Positions 53,177 through 62,793 of a stretch of 64,000 nucleotides of DNA are shown piece by piece. Numbering within the stretch: the stretch's first letter is position 1; every line of letters begins with the position of its first letter. The stretch comes from Methanomassiliicoccus sp. (GTDB lineage Archaea > Thermoplasmatota > Thermoplasmata > Methanomassiliicoccales > Methanomassiliicoccaceae), in NCBI GenBank assembly GCA_012719175.1, contig JAAYAX010000004.1:248001-312000 (forward strand), given 5' to 3'. A model generated the notes under the pieces. That model was not told the DNA's origin. It was given only the letters and a program-made list of their open reading frames with translations, and made no database searches. A program made the position numbers and the translations under genes.

Positions 53177-54376
53177 ATGAACGGAACGGAAATAGCGGGG
53201 ATCAAGAAGAGGGAGCAGCTCAGGTCGATGGTGGAAGCGACCAAGATAACCGACCTGATGTCCAAGAGGTTCGATTTCGTGAGCCCTGAGGACCAGCTCT
53301 CTGACGTGCTTAAGAAGATGGGGCAACTGGACCTGCACGAGATGCCAGTGAGCTTGGATGGTAAGAGATTGATGGGGGTGGTAAGTTATGGCACCCTCCT
53401 CAAGCGGAGGAATCTCCCCATCACTACCAAGGCGGGCTCCATTACCGTCATGCCTCAGGAGGTCACCCCCGATACGTTGGTGACAGAGGTCGCTGAGGCC
53501 TTCATGACCTCCGGCTTTCGCCAGATCCCGGTCGTGAAGGGTCAGAACATACAGGGGATAATCGCCCGAACCGACCTGATCAAGATCGTGGAGGGCATAA
53601 AGGAGCTGCGGGAACTGAACGTGAAGGACATAATGACCGAGGACGTTCAGACCGTAGGCCTCGAGGATCCCGTGGAGACAGCACTGCTGTCGATGAAGAA
53701 CCTGACCATCCGCACCCTGCCCGTGGTGGATGATGAGGGCAACCTCACTGGCATCGTAGGCATCAAGCAGGTGGCGAACTACAACTGGAAGGAGCGAAAG
53801 CGCGAGACCGTGGGAGAGATGACCGGCGACAACAGCCCGGTGAAGGTCAAGGTCTCCTCCATAGCCCTTGATGCCGTGTACACTGTGGATGAGGACGCAA
53901 CCCTGGGGGGTGCGGTGAAGGCCATGCTGGAGAACAATGTGTCCACCCTTCCCGTGGTGAAGGGCAGCCGCCTCGCCGGGATCATCACCAAGTACGACAT
54001 CATCGAGCTGCTGGCATCGTTCCGGCAAAGGGACATGGTATACACCCAGATCACCGGCTTGGACCAGGAGGACCGTTTTGCGGCGGATACGATGGAGAAG
54101 GACATCACCGCGTCGCTGCAGAAGATCGCCAAGATCACCCGGCCCATGTTGTTCACGCTGCACGTGACCAAGTACAACGCCCAGGGGAACACCAACAAGT
54201 ACTCGCTGAACGGCCGTCTCACCACCGAGAGCAAGGTGTGGGTGGCGTCGGCGGTGGACTGGGACCTCAACAAGGCCACGATCAGCCTGATGCAGCACCT
54301 GGAACGAAGGGTCATCGAGCGCAAGGAGGAGAAACTGGACCATCGCAAGAAGGCCAAGAACATCGGGCACAGCTGA
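53177..54376 (+). CDS. Four-CBS protein with HPF/RaiA-like C-terminal domain, copy 1
   Basis: Four CBS repeats cover about residues 20-275 (starts near TDLMSKRFDFVSPEDQ, then VKDIMTEDVQTVGLEDP). The last 115 residues resemble the ribosome-hibernation factor HPF/RaiA: a beta strand pair (MLFTLHVTKYNAQ and NKYSLNGRLTTESK), then a helix (WDLNKATISLMQHLERRVIE) ending in the basic tail KLDHRKKAKNIGHS. HPF-type domains bind the 30S decoding centre and shut down ribosomes; CBS domains would sense ATP/AMP. Archaeal CBS proteins have been reported bound to dormant ribosomes. The assignment is by pattern only. Confidence 0.75.
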   Translation: MNGTEIAGIKKREQLRSMVEATKITDLMSKRFDFVSPEDQLSDVLKKMGQLDLHEMPVSLDGKRLMGVVSYGTLLKRRNLPITTKAGSITVMPQEVTPDTLVTEVAEAFMTSGFRQIPVVKGQNIQGIIARTDLIKIVEGIKELRELNVKDIMTEDVQTVGLEDPVETALLSMKNLTIRTLPVVDDEGNLTGIVGIKQVANYNWKERKRETVGEMTGDNSPVKVKVSSIALDAVYTVDEDATLGGAVKAMLENNVSTLPVVKGSRLAGIITKYDIIELLASFRQRDMVYTQITGLDQEDRFAADTMEKDITASLQKIAKITRPMLFTLHVTKYNAQGNTNKYSLNGRLTTESKVWVASAVDWDLNKATISLMQHLERRVIERKEEKLDHRKKAKNIGHS

Positions 54377-54542
54377 GAGCGCTCTCGTTCTGGCAAACCC
54401 TTTCCAGTTAATTCTTTAAGACACTTCATTGGACTAAAGGCAGACGATATATACTGGTGGTAACGCTTTTAATAGCAAGGCATGACCGGCGCCATGGCCA
54501 CGGGGAAAAGGCAGAAGGCCGGTCCAACAGAGGGAGGTTTTT

Positions 54543-55742
54543 ATGAAAGCCGAGGAACTGGTTGGAGCGAACAGGCAGGAAAGGCTCCGGGCCGAGGTGG
54601 ACGCCATGGGTCTGGAGAAGATCATGAACGTGGATTTTGAGACCGTTTACCCCTCGGACACTGTGAATGTGGTCCTCAAGAAGATGAAGGAGCTGGACAT
54701 GCATGAGATGCCTGTCGCCGTCGACGGAGGGAAGCTCATGGGAGTGGTCAGCTACGGTACCCTCCTGAAGAGGAGGAACATCTCCATTGAGGCCAAGGCC
54801 GAGACGCTGCTCCTGAGGCCACAGAACGTCACCGTAGTGTCACCGGTCACCGAGGTAGCGGAGATCATGATCAACTCCGGCTTCAGGGAGATGCCGGTGA
54901 CCAGGGACGGGACCATCATAGGCGTGGTCTCCCGGTCGGGTATGCTGCGAATAATTCAGGACGTGAAGGAGCTGCAGCGCATACCGGTGACCGAGGTGAT
55001 GTCCAAGGAGGTCAGAACGGTCAAGCTGGACACGAGCGTGAAGGACGCGGTGAGGTACATGAGCGCCATGGAGGTCAGGGTCCTCCCGGTGGTTGATGAC
55101 CACGATCGAATCATCGGTGTGGTGGGCATCAAGGACATCTCTCATGCGAACTGGCACATGCGTGACAGGGCTACAGTGGGCGAGTTTGCCGGGGAGAGCC
55201 TTCCCATCGAGGTCAAGGTGGGCTCGGTGGCGGTGGAACCGGCAGTGGTAGCCGCGCCCGAAATGACCCTGGGCGAAGCCGCGAAGGTCATGCTGGACAG
55301 GGGAATATCCACGCTTCCGGTGGTGGACTTCGGGAAGCTGCTGGGCATCGTCAGCAAGTATGATCTCGTGGCCCTCCTGGCCTCTCTTCGTGAGAGGAAC
55401 AAGCTCTACATCCAGATCTCCGGCCTGAGCGACGACGACAAGTTCGCGCAGGACGTCATGGTCACGGAGATCGAGAGTTCCATGAAGAAGATAGCCGCCA
55501 TCGAGACTCCGGTGATGTTCGATCTTCACGTGGCGGCGTACAAGGACGAGGGGCTGAACTACAAGTACTCCCTCCATGGGCGCCTGACCACCCATGAACG
55601 CCTCTACACGGCCAGTGCCACCGAGTGGGACCTGGTGCAGGCGACGTCCACGCTCATGAAGACCTTCGAGCGTAGGATCATCGACCACAAGGAGCTGAAG
55701 CTGGACCATCGTCGGAGGACGAAGAACATCGGGCACCACTGA
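54543..55742 (+). CDS. Four-CBS protein with HPF/RaiA-like C-terminal domain, copy 2
   Basis: A paralogue of the upstream gene, also 399 aa, colinear over the whole length. Shared blocks include HEMPVAVDGGKLMGVVSYGT and LLKRRN, and the end KLDHRRRTKNIGH. It has its own promoter region (TATA-like GATATATAC at 54446-54454 or CTTTTAATAG at about 54467) and a strong ribosome site (GGGAGG, 54531-54536). The two copies may respond to different nucleotides or conditions. Role as for copy 1. Confidence 0.75.
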   Translation: MKAEELVGANRQERLRAEVDAMGLEKIMNVDFETVYPSDTVNVVLKKMKELDMHEMPVAVDGGKLMGVVSYGTLLKRRNISIEAKAETLLLRPQNVTVVSPVTEVAEIMINSGFREMPVTRDGTIIGVVSRSGMLRIIQDVKELQRIPVTEVMSKEVRTVKLDTSVKDAVRYMSAMEVRVLPVVDDHDRIIGVVGIKDISHANWHMRDRATVGEFAGESLPIEVKVGSVAVEPAVVAAPEMTLGEAAKVMLDRGISTLPVVDFGKLLGIVSKYDLVALLASLRERNKLYIQISGLSDDDKFAQDVMVTEIESSMKKIAAIETPVMFDLHVAAYKDEGLNYKYSLHGRLTTHERLYTASATEWDLVQATSTLMKTFERRIIDHKELKLDHRRRTKNIGHH

Positions 55743-55863
55743 TCAGGGGGCACCGGCCCCGATTTTTTTCTCCCATAGGGCCGTAAAGGTTATCGTTCCT
55801 ATCCACGGGCATCGCTACCCGGCCAAATGCTTTAATCTACACCGGACATGTCCGAAGCCGTTT

Positions 55864-58482
55864 ATGGCACAATACGAAGCAGTAGAGACCGAGAGGAAGT
55901 GGCAGCAGAAGTGGAAGGAGTGGGAGCTGTACAGGTTCGACCCCAGTTCGACCGCTCCCGTATACAGCATAGACAACCCTCCCCGGTACACGTCCGGCTC
56001 CCTGCACCTGGGACACGCCACCGGATACTCACTGATCGACTTCGCGGCCCGCTACCGTAGGATGCGTGGCCATAACGTCTTCTTCCCCCTGTGCTTCGAC
56101 GTCAATGGGACGCCCACAGAGGTCAAGGTGGAGAAGAAGCACGGCATCACCAAGCTCACCGTGCCTCGGCAGGAATACATTCATCTGTGCTCGGAGTTCG
56201 CCAACTCCTTCATCGACGAGATGACCAGGCAGTTCGAGGTGCTGGGAGAGAGCATGGACCCCTCCATCTATTACCAAACGGACGCCCCCTACTACCGCCG
56301 CATCACGCAGATCACCTTCCTGCGCCTTCTGAAGAAGGACCTGGTGTACAAGGGGACGTACCCTGTGAACTGGTGCCCCTCGTGCATAACCGCCCTGGCG
56401 GACGCCGAGGTGGAGTACTCGGACAATGTCACCAAGCTTAACTACGTAAAGTTCCGCGTCCGGGGTACCGACGAGGATATCATCATCGCCACCACCCGCC
56501 CCGAGCTGATATGTGCATGCCAGCTGGTGGCCGTGTCCCCTGAGGATAAGGATAAAGAGCCCCTGGTGGGCAAGACCCTGCTGACGCCGCTGTATGGCAA
56601 GAGCATTAATGTCATTGCCGACGACAAGGTGGACCCCCAGTTCGGAACCGGCGTGGTGATGATATGCACCATCGGTGACAAGACCGATCTGGAGTGGGTC
56701 ATGAAGTACAACCTGCCGCTGGAGAAGGCCATCGACGAGCAAGGGAAGATGACCTCTCTCGCCGGAAAGTACCAGGGCCTTTCAGTTAAGGAGGCCAAGC
56801 AGGCGGTCATAGAGGACCTCAAGGCCGCCGGGCTGGTGATCAAGCAGGAGGATGTGAAGCAGAACGTCGGCGGGTGCTGGCGCTGCCACACTCCCATAGA
56901 GTTCCTGCAGGTACCGCAGTGGTTCCTGCGGACCATGCAGTTCAAGGAGCAGGTGCTGAAGCTCGCGGACGAGGTGGAGTGGCACCCAGAGTTCATGAAA
57001 GTACGTCTAAAGGACTGGGTGGAGAGCCTGCAATGGGACTGGGTCATCTCCAGGCAGAGGTTCTTCGCCACCCCCATACCGGTTTGGGAGTGCGAGGACT
57101 GCGGATATGTCTTCCCGGCCAAAGAGGAGGACTGCTACATCGATCCCACGGTGGACAAGCCCCCCGTGGACCGCTGCCCCCTGTGCGGGGGGAGGCTCGT
57201 CGGCTGCCAGGACGTCTTCGACACCTGGATGGACTCCAGCATCTCCCCCCTCTTCAACACTCATTGGGAGAGGAACCCTGCACTTTTCGACCGCCTGTAC
57301 CCCATGTCCATGAGGCCACAGAGCCACGATATCATCAGGACGTGGGCGTTCTACACCCTGCTGCGCTGCTACCTCATGACCGATAAGAGGCCGTGGGACC
57401 ACATCATGATCCACGGGTTCATCATGTCGCCGGACGGAACCCCCATGCACTCCTCGCTGGGCAATGTGATCGATCCCGTGCCCATCCTTGAGGAGTATGG
57501 GGCGGACGCGTTGCGGTACTATGCTTGCACATGTGCTCTGGGGGAGGATAATGCCTTCAGGGAGAAGGACGTCATTCACGGCAAGCGGCTGGCGACCAAG
57601 CTATGGAACATCGGCAAGTTCACCAACATGGTGGTGAAGGAACTTCCGGAGATGGGCGGCCTCCAGCCCCTGGACCGGTGGATCCTGAGCCGCTATTCCA
57701 AGGTGGTCAAGGAGGCGACGCAGTTCTACGAGAGCTATCAGTTCGACAAGGCCATGAGGGTCATCGAGGACTTCGCCTGGCACGAGTATGCGGACCACTA
57801 TCTGGAGCTGGTGAAGTACCGCACCCGGGAGGGGGACGACGGCGTTCGTTTCACTCTTTATACGATCACCCTGGGCATCGCCAAGATGATAGCTCCCTTG
57901 TTGCCGCACGTAACCGAGGACATTTACCAAGACGGGTTCAGCGCTATGGACGGGGCCAGGAGCATTCACGTTTCCACATGGCCGGAGCCAGTTCTGTTCT
58001 CCGACGAGGACGAGGTCCGCGGTGACCTGGTGAAGGACGTGGTCAGCGCCATCCGCTCCTGGAAGGCGGAGAGGAAGCTGCCACTGAACAAGGAGCTGGA
58101 GCTCATCGAGCTTATCGGGCCATCGGCACCGTCCCTTGTTGGCTACGAGAAGGACATCCTGGAAACCTCCCGGGCGAAGGAGCTGAAGATCGTCACCGAG
58201 GCCGACCTGGAGCAGAAGGTCGTGGCTATAAAACCGGTCAAGTCGAAGGTCGGTCCCACCTTCAAGACCAAGGGCAAGGAGGTCTTGGATATGCTGGCGG
58301 CGATCGATCCCCAGGAGGCCGCAGCGGCCCTGGACAAGGGCGCCCTGGAGCTGGTCCTCTCGGACGGGAGCAAGGTCGAGCTTGATCCCAGCTTCGTGGA
58401 GGTGCAGAAGAAGCTCATGATCGAGGGGAAGGCCGTGGAGACGCTGCAGGTGAGGGACATCCTCATCGCCGTCAGTCCCTGA
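55864..58482 (+). CDS. valS: Valyl-tRNA synthetase with atypical KMSKS region
   Basis: This 872-aa class I synthetase has the H-L-G-H-A motif (SGSLHLGHATGY), the archaeal ValRS segment CFDVNGTPTEVKVEKKHG, an editing domain with ATTRPELICACQLVAV, and zinc-type Cys pairs (CEDCGYVFP, CPLCGG). Where KMSKS is expected, the chain reads S-P-D-G-T-P-M-H-S-S-L-G-N, so both Lys are missing. The rest of the gene is open and well conserved, so it is probably active. TTTAATC near 55830 is a weak TATA. Confidence 0.92.
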   Translation: MAQYEAVETERKWQQKWKEWELYRFDPSSTAPVYSIDNPPRYTSGSLHLGHATGYSLIDFAARYRRMRGHNVFFPLCFDVNGTPTEVKVEKKHGITKLTVPRQEYIHLCSEFANSFIDEMTRQFEVLGESMDPSIYYQTDAPYYRRITQITFLRLLKKDLVYKGTYPVNWCPSCITALADAEVEYSDNVTKLNYVKFRVRGTDEDIIIATTRPELICACQLVAVSPEDKDKEPLVGKTLLTPLYGKSINVIADDKVDPQFGTGVVMICTIGDKTDLEWVMKYNLPLEKAIDEQGKMTSLAGKYQGLSVKEAKQAVIEDLKAAGLVIKQEDVKQNVGGCWRCHTPIEFLQVPQWFLRTMQFKEQVLKLADEVEWHPEFMKVRLKDWVESLQWDWVISRQRFFATPIPVWECEDCGYVFPAKEEDCYIDPTVDKPPVDRCPLCGGRLVGCQDVFDTWMDSSISPLFNTHWERNPALFDRLYPMSMRPQSHDIIRTWAFYTLLRCYLMTDKRPWDHIMIHGFIMSPDGTPMHSSLGNVIDPVPILEEYGADALRYYACTCALGEDNAFREKDVIHGKRLATKLWNIGKFTNMVVKELPEMGGLQPLDRWILSRYSKVVKEATQFYESYQFDKAMRVIEDFAWHEYADHYLELVKYRTREGDDGVRFTLYTITLGIAKMIAPLLPHVTEDIYQDGFSAMDGARSIHVSTWPEPVLFSDEDEVRGDLVKDVVSAIRSWKAERKLPLNKELELIELIGPSAPSLVGYEKDILETSRAKELKIVTEADLEQKVVAIKPVKSKVGPTFKTKGKEVLDMLAAIDPQEAAAALDKGALELVLSDGSKVELDPSFVEVQKKLMIEGKAVETLQVRDILIAVSP

Positions 58483-58566
58483 CCAATCTCCCTTCCAGTA
58501 TCCAATAATGAGAACATAAAAAGTGAGCAAAATATAAATGGGAGAAGCTTGTTGACAGTGGCACAA

Positions 58567-58639
58567 GCGGGCGTAGTGTAGTTGGTTATCACTTAACCTT
58601 GCCAAGGTTATAACACGGGTTCGAATCCCGTCGCCCGCA
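58567..58639 (+). tRNA. tRNA-Gly(GCC)
   Basis: Acceptor GCGGGCG/CGCCCGC, anticodon stem TAACC/GGTTA with loop TTGCCAA (anticodon GCC), T-arm ACGGG-TTCGAAT-CCCGT, discriminator A. No intron and no encoded CCA (the next bases are CTC). Confidence 0.95.
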
Positions 58640-58644
58640 CTCCC

Positions 58645-58649
58645 TTTTT
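58645..58649 (+). terminator. Short T-run after tRNA-Gly
   Basis: Five T directly after the tRNA 3' end, followed by a further pyrimidine-rich stretch. This is the usual form of archaeal intrinsic termination. Confidence 0.35.
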
Positions 58650-58838
58650 ACCTTTCTTCATATGGGTCGTCTAAATTGATTATTGGTGCATTGAACCCCA
58701 CATCGGGTTTGGCCATACTGATGTAACCTGATGCCTTTATTTATGTGAAAAATCAGCGGTCGATGAACCTTACTTATAGAGATCTGGTACCATTGTTGCA
58801 TCAACATTTGTGACCAGACCAAATCGCTCAAATTTTGG

Positions 58839-59045
58839 TCATTCATCTCTAAGACTGTTCACGACCAGTATTATGATCCCGAGAATGATGAGGACTATAC
58901 CCAGGATTATGAACAGCGTGAAAAGAAGATAACTGGAATAAAAATTATCAAGTGGCAGGGTGGAAAAAGCGAACAGTATAAAAAAACCAATAATTAGACA
59001 GAGGAATCCTGTCCTGTTGAATCTCTCCTTGCTCCCCCAATGCAT
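58839..59045 (-). CDS. Small membrane protein with two helices (68 aa)
   Basis: A short hydrophilic start (MHWGSKERFNRTG) is followed by two hydrophobic stretches, FLCLIIGFFILFAFSTL and YLLFTLFIILGIVLIILG, and a charged end. The base composition is AT-richer than the neighbours. No family recognised. A further upstream ATG (59069) would add eight residues. Confidence 0.5.
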   Translation of the reverse strand: MHWGSKERFNRTGFLCLIIGFFILFAFSTLPLDNFYSSYLLFTLFIILGIVLIILGIIILVVNSLRDE

Positions 59046-59069
59046 GTGGCAAAATTGTTCTAAAACCAT

Positions 59070-59748
59070 ATATTATTTACCGTAGATAGATCTACATCAA
59101 TCCTGCTTAGAATAGCTGATTACTTCCTATGTAAAACGTCTAAGGCTTTGATGCAAGAATATGAACAGGGATCTTGAGCAAAAATATAGTTTGTTATTTA
59201 TTTATTTATTAAACAAAATTCATTGTGTCAATTGAAGTAATATGAAAGCATGCTGACGAGCTCACCCACTGGCGACGGCTTAAGGGTACTGGCTTTCCGC
59301 TTTTCCCGAGCGCGATCAAACTGTCGCCTTCCTTGTCCGCCAGCTCTTTCTACCCCACTTCCAAGAAAGGGAGTGTCTCAAGGCCACGGCTATCAGTATC
59401 ACAATCTAGCTCCTATCAAGAGCCGAGCGGATGGCAGAGTACAGTCAGTTCTGGGAACTCTTCGACATGCCCTTCAGTAAGTAAGCCCTCGACGGATGTA
59501 TCATTGGCCATCCAGACGCCTACCTCGCTCCATCCTCAAGGTCTTCCTTGTGCGAGGTGTCAAGGTAGCTATGAAATTCCATCATGAGCTGACATAATGG
59601 GTGGCTGGAAGGTAGGGCGATGCCAGGGACCAAACCGATCGGAAAACAATCTAGTGGGGCGTTCAGTCCGCCGTTCCGTCCTATCATCGCCGACAAAGAG
59701 GGAGGATCGAGCTCATCGCACCATCTCATCGAGCATATGCTGATTCGC
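59070..59748. other. Gene-poor, AT-rich stretch with decayed-looking sequence
   Basis: About 680 bp without an open gene. It includes a TTTA repeat (about 59194-59210). On the minus strand at about 59415-59550 a protein-like stretch, VGVWMANDTSVEGLLTEG continuing to FPELTVLCHPLGS, ends in two stops (TGA TAG). It may be the remnant of a lost gene, but I cannot name it. Confidence 0.4.
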
Positions 59749-60540
59749 TTATGGTAGGATGCGCTCGATGTCGTTTATGTCCTCCAAGATCGCTATTGCT
59801 CCATTCCTAACTAGAAGGTCCCTCACTTGGGAATCTACCACGCCGGGGGAGATGCAGCCAATAGGGCTAACATCAGCTCGTCTGGCTGCTATCATATCAT
59901 CAATGGTATCGCCAATGTATATAGCATCCATTATACAGATCTTGCTCAATGCCAGGTTTATTGCATAGGGATCGGGTTTGGACCTTTCGGGCGGATAATC
60001 CTCCATGGCCACAATAACATCGAATAGATGCGCCATGTTGAATTTCCTGAGAACGAACAGGGCCTCATCTCTCGGCCTTCCGGTCACTATGCCAAGAGCA
60101 TATCTGGTCTTCAGCCGTGTGAGCAGTTGGCTCGATAGCAGCCATCTCTCGCTCTCAATGTAGCCTTCCTTGTCCTTGGTTCCACGGTATAGTTCCTGGA
60201 ACTTTTCGATTATGTCGATCTTTGGTACGTTCTTCCCCCTGCTGACCAGGATCGCCTCGGTAAGATCCCAATCATTGTTGTACCCTCCCTTACTCTTGAG
60301 GGCCTGGATTTCCTCGAGCGGTGCTTCATTTCCGGAAAAATAACACACGGTTTCTTGAATGGCCCGGCGGTAGGAAGATGTCACATCGACAAGTACGCCA
60401 TCCATGTCGAACAGGATTGCCAGTCGTCCAGTATCGTCCTCGATGTCGGCTCGTATGCGATAATTTACATTATCAAATTTTCCAACTGTGGGATTATACT
60501 TCACGCATTCACCACATTGTCCTGCAAATTCATTAACCAT
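59749..60540 (-). CDS. HAD-superfamily hydrolase (subfamily IA)
   Basis: This 263-aa phosphatase-like protein has motif I D-M-D-G-V-L-V-D (LFDMDGVLVDVTSSYRRAI), motif II GIVTGRPRDEA, Lys in ERSKPDPYA and motif IV IGDTIDDMIAA. The SYRRAIQET segment recalls the TIGR01548-like group, often near histidine genes, but none is adjacent here. An N-terminal extension of about 35 aa contains a CxxC (QCGECVKY). Substrate unknown. Confidence 0.88.
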   Translation of the reverse strand: MVNEFAGQCGECVKYNPTVGKFDNVNYRIRADIEDDTGRLAILFDMDGVLVDVTSSYRRAIQETVCYFSGNEAPLEEIQALKSKGGYNNDWDLTEAILVSRGKNVPKIDIIEKFQELYRGTKDKEGYIESERWLLSSQLLTRLKTRYALGIVTGRPRDEALFVLRKFNMAHLFDVIVAMEDYPPERSKPDPYAINLALSKICIMDAIYIGDTIDDMIAARRADVSPIGCISPGVVDSQVRDLLVRNGAIAILEDINDIERILP

Positions 60541-60640
60541 CGACTACAATTCAGAATATCGATTTCAACATTTCTTCATTTTCAATGAAGACGTAGTGAC
60601 ACCAAACTGATGTTTCGAGTTGAGCTCGCTGGCATATCAT

Positions 60641-60757
60641 TCACATTCGCTGCTCATCCATATCGTCAAGCACCTCCATGATGAAGGCCACCTTGCTATT
60701 TGGCTCCCTGAACAAGGATGGATAGCTTTTAACGTAAATGTCATAGCACGCGGGGAA
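60641..60757 (-). pseudogene. Possible 3' fragment of a lost gene
   Basis: The minus strand encodes VKSYPSLFREPNSKVAFIME and then VLDDMDEQRM before TGA, which looks like a genuine protein C-terminus. Upstream in that frame are two TAG codons in a row and no start codon. It could be a pseudogene remnant or a very short peptide. The surrounding 60541-61069 holds no other gene that I can support. Confidence 0.3.
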
Positions 60758-61035
60758 CTACTAACATGAGCGTTTCGCTGATGACTCTCCGCGTACCTCC
60801 TGAATGATGAAAAAGCGAGATGCTCCAGGTTACGCAACCAGTGAGTGAAGGGGGGATGCAACAGTCCAGTTGTCTCTGCTCGTCTTCGTTCTTCCTCTCC
60901 AGCTCCCTCCTCCTTGAAGCGGAATTGTGGATATCGGTGGCGACTCCATCTCCTCGCATGCGGTTCGTTCCACCGTCCCCGATCTCCTCTTTCCTTTTGC
61001 CTGATGCTCATTCGCCAGAAAGCGTCCGCGTCCAA

Positions 61036-61047
61036 TCCTTTAATACT
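61036..61047 (+). promoter_or_regulatory. TATA box of the MFS gene
   Basis: CCTTTAATACTG lies about 25-30 nt before the ATG at 61070, fitting a leaderless transcript and supporting this start over in-frame ATGs further upstream. Confidence 0.5.
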
Positions 61048-61069
61048 GTTGAATCCTGTCGAAAAGAAG

Positions 61070-62491
61070 ATGGCGGTCATCAGGGACAGCAAGGGTCAGG
61101 CATTGCTGCTCATCGCCATCGTTTTCGTCGTTTTCATGGATGGCCTGGACGCATCCATCGTGAACATAGCCCTGCCATACATCACATCTTCCTTCGCTAT
61201 CGATGCGGGCACCGCCGTCTGGATCACCATGGTCTACTTCATGATGATGGCCAGCCTGCTGCTGATCTTCGGTAAACTTGCCGACCGTGGCATCATCAAG
61301 AAGATCCTCGTTGCAGGGCTCATCATCTTCTCCCTCTTCTCTCTCAGCTGCGGTCTGTCGAACTCGTTCGAGACCTTGCTGATAAGCCGTATCTTCCAGG
61401 GGATCGGAGCAGCCATCATGGGGGCCTGCTCCCCCCTGTTGTGCGTGAGGTTCCTCCCTGAGAACAGACTTGGTATAGGTTTGGGGGTGATCGCGGCGGG
61501 TGCATCCATAGGATATGCCTCGGGTCCGGCGCTAGGCGGCATCCTTACAGAGTTCCTCTCTTGGCACTGGATCTTCCTCATCAATGTGCCGATAGGTGTG
61601 GCCGGGATCGCATTCCTGCTCCGGGCCTTACCCCAGGATGAAGGCTATGTGAGGTCCTACTTCGATGTGCCTGGTTCTATCTTGCTCGTGACGGCCACCA
61701 TCACGGGCATCTTCGCGCTGGAAAGGTCCACGCACCTTGGTTTGGAGAACATTCAGATCATATCCGCTGTGACGATCTGCATTGTTTCTGTGATCCTTTT
61801 CATCATCTGGGAGGGTCGTTGTGAAGCGCCCCTGTTGAACCTGAGCATCTTCAGATCCAGTAAGTTCAGCCCGGTGTTCATCGCATACTTCCTGATAAAC
61901 CTCGTCGGTACGGGCAAATGGTACCTTATTCCGTTCTACCTCGCGCTGATCATGGGGTTCGACTCCGCGACCAGCGGGATGTACATGTTCATTCAAGCTG
62001 CCATCACGGTCATCATCAGCGTTCCCATAGGGAGATGGTCCGATCATGTCGGGCGCAGGTGGTTCAGCGTCGTGTCCTGCCTGGCCATGGCCATTTCCTG
62101 CGCGATCCTGATCTTCATCGATCCCTCGATGGGTCTGCTACCCCTCATCACCGTGGCCATCCTCTCGGGGATCTTGTGGGGTTTTTCCGGCCCCGCCGCA
62201 GGCCGGATAGTGGAACATGTGCAGGAAGGAGAGGAGGGAACGGGAGCAGCCCTGATCGCGGTCTCCGGCTACTTCGGGGCCGCTGTGGGAGCGGCTCTCT
62301 TCGCCGCGCTCTTCTCCTTCATCAGTGATTCCGGGAACGTTCCCTTCACGGACCTCGATCCCGGAACCTTCATGCTAGGTTTCCATGGGGTGATGCTCGT
62401 CGGGCTGGTGATGGCGATCGTTGCGGTGGTCCTTTCAGCAGCGGTCAAGGACAAATGTCCTCCAGAAAGTTCGATGGTTCCAGCCCAGTAG
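61070..62491 (+). CDS. MFS drug efflux transporter, DHA2 (14-helix) family
   Basis: This 473-aa polytopic membrane protein has DHA2 motif D1 (FMDGLDASIVNIALPYI), motif A-like GKLADRGIIKKIL, and motif C region GPALGGILTEFLSWHWIFLI followed by NVPIG. About 14 helices are visible. It exports drugs or metabolites by proton antiport. The start follows from the TATA position. It ends in TAG. Confidence 0.9.
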   Translation: MAVIRDSKGQALLLIAIVFVVFMDGLDASIVNIALPYITSSFAIDAGTAVWITMVYFMMMASLLLIFGKLADRGIIKKILVAGLIIFSLFSLSCGLSNSFETLLISRIFQGIGAAIMGACSPLLCVRFLPENRLGIGLGVIAAGASIGYASGPALGGILTEFLSWHWIFLINVPIGVAGIAFLLRALPQDEGYVRSYFDVPGSILLVTATITGIFALERSTHLGLENIQIISAVTICIVSVILFIIWEGRCEAPLLNLSIFRSSKFSPVFIAYFLINLVGTGKWYLIPFYLALIMGFDSATSGMYMFIQAAITVIISVPIGRWSDHVGRRWFSVVSCLAMAISCAILIFIDPSMGLLPLITVAILSGILWGFSGPAAGRIVEHVQEGEEGTGAALIAVSGYFGAAVGAALFAALFSFISDSGNVPFTDLDPGTFMLGFHGVMLVGLVMAIVAVVLSAAVKDKCPPESSMVPAQ

Positions 62492-62571
62492 TTAACGAGG
62501 TCGATTGAGCGAAATAATGTGAATTAAAAGGATGGGATTTTTTGATGAAAAATAGCTGAGGCGTTCAAACC

Positions 62572-62793
62572 TCAGATGACATTAAGCAGCTTGTTAAAGA
62601 ACTCTCTGAGGGACTCCCAGGTCCCGTTCAACCACTGGTAGACATCGGTCCATATCCCATTTATGAACTGGGTTATATCGTTCCATGTTTGAGGCAGGAA
62701 CACCGATATGGCCGCGGCGAGAATGAACAGGATAATTAACCAGACAGCCGTGGACACTATTCCTCCGCTCGTATCTCCCTTCCAATTCTTCAT
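62572..62793 (-). CDS. Small membrane protein with amphipathic C-terminus (73 aa)
   Basis: One hydrophobic helix (VSTAVWLIILFILAAAISVF) follows a polar N-terminus. After it comes an aromatic-rich amphipathic segment (WNDITQFINGIWTDVYQWLN, then WESLREFFNKLLNVI). It is not a recognised family. The amphipathic end could lie on the membrane surface. Confidence 0.55.
   Translation of the reverse strand: MKNWKGDTSGGIVSTAVWLIILFILAAAISVFLPQTWNDITQFINGIWTDVYQWLNGTWESLREFFNKLLNVI

Noticed and set aside
52997-54370. Long antisense frame (457 codons) opposite the first CBS-HPF gene
   Set aside because: A shadow of the high-GC gene on the plus strand; a similar shadow exists opposite copy 2 (54840-55739).
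59194-59212. TTTA repeat as a replication origin element
   Set aside because: Short, and without origin recognition boxes or an orc1/cdc6 gene nearby.
60637-61092. 151-codon minus-strand frame upstream of the MFS gene
   Set aside because: Arg/Ser/Trp-rich composition typical of a wrong frame; the protein-like C-terminus at 60641 is in a different frame.
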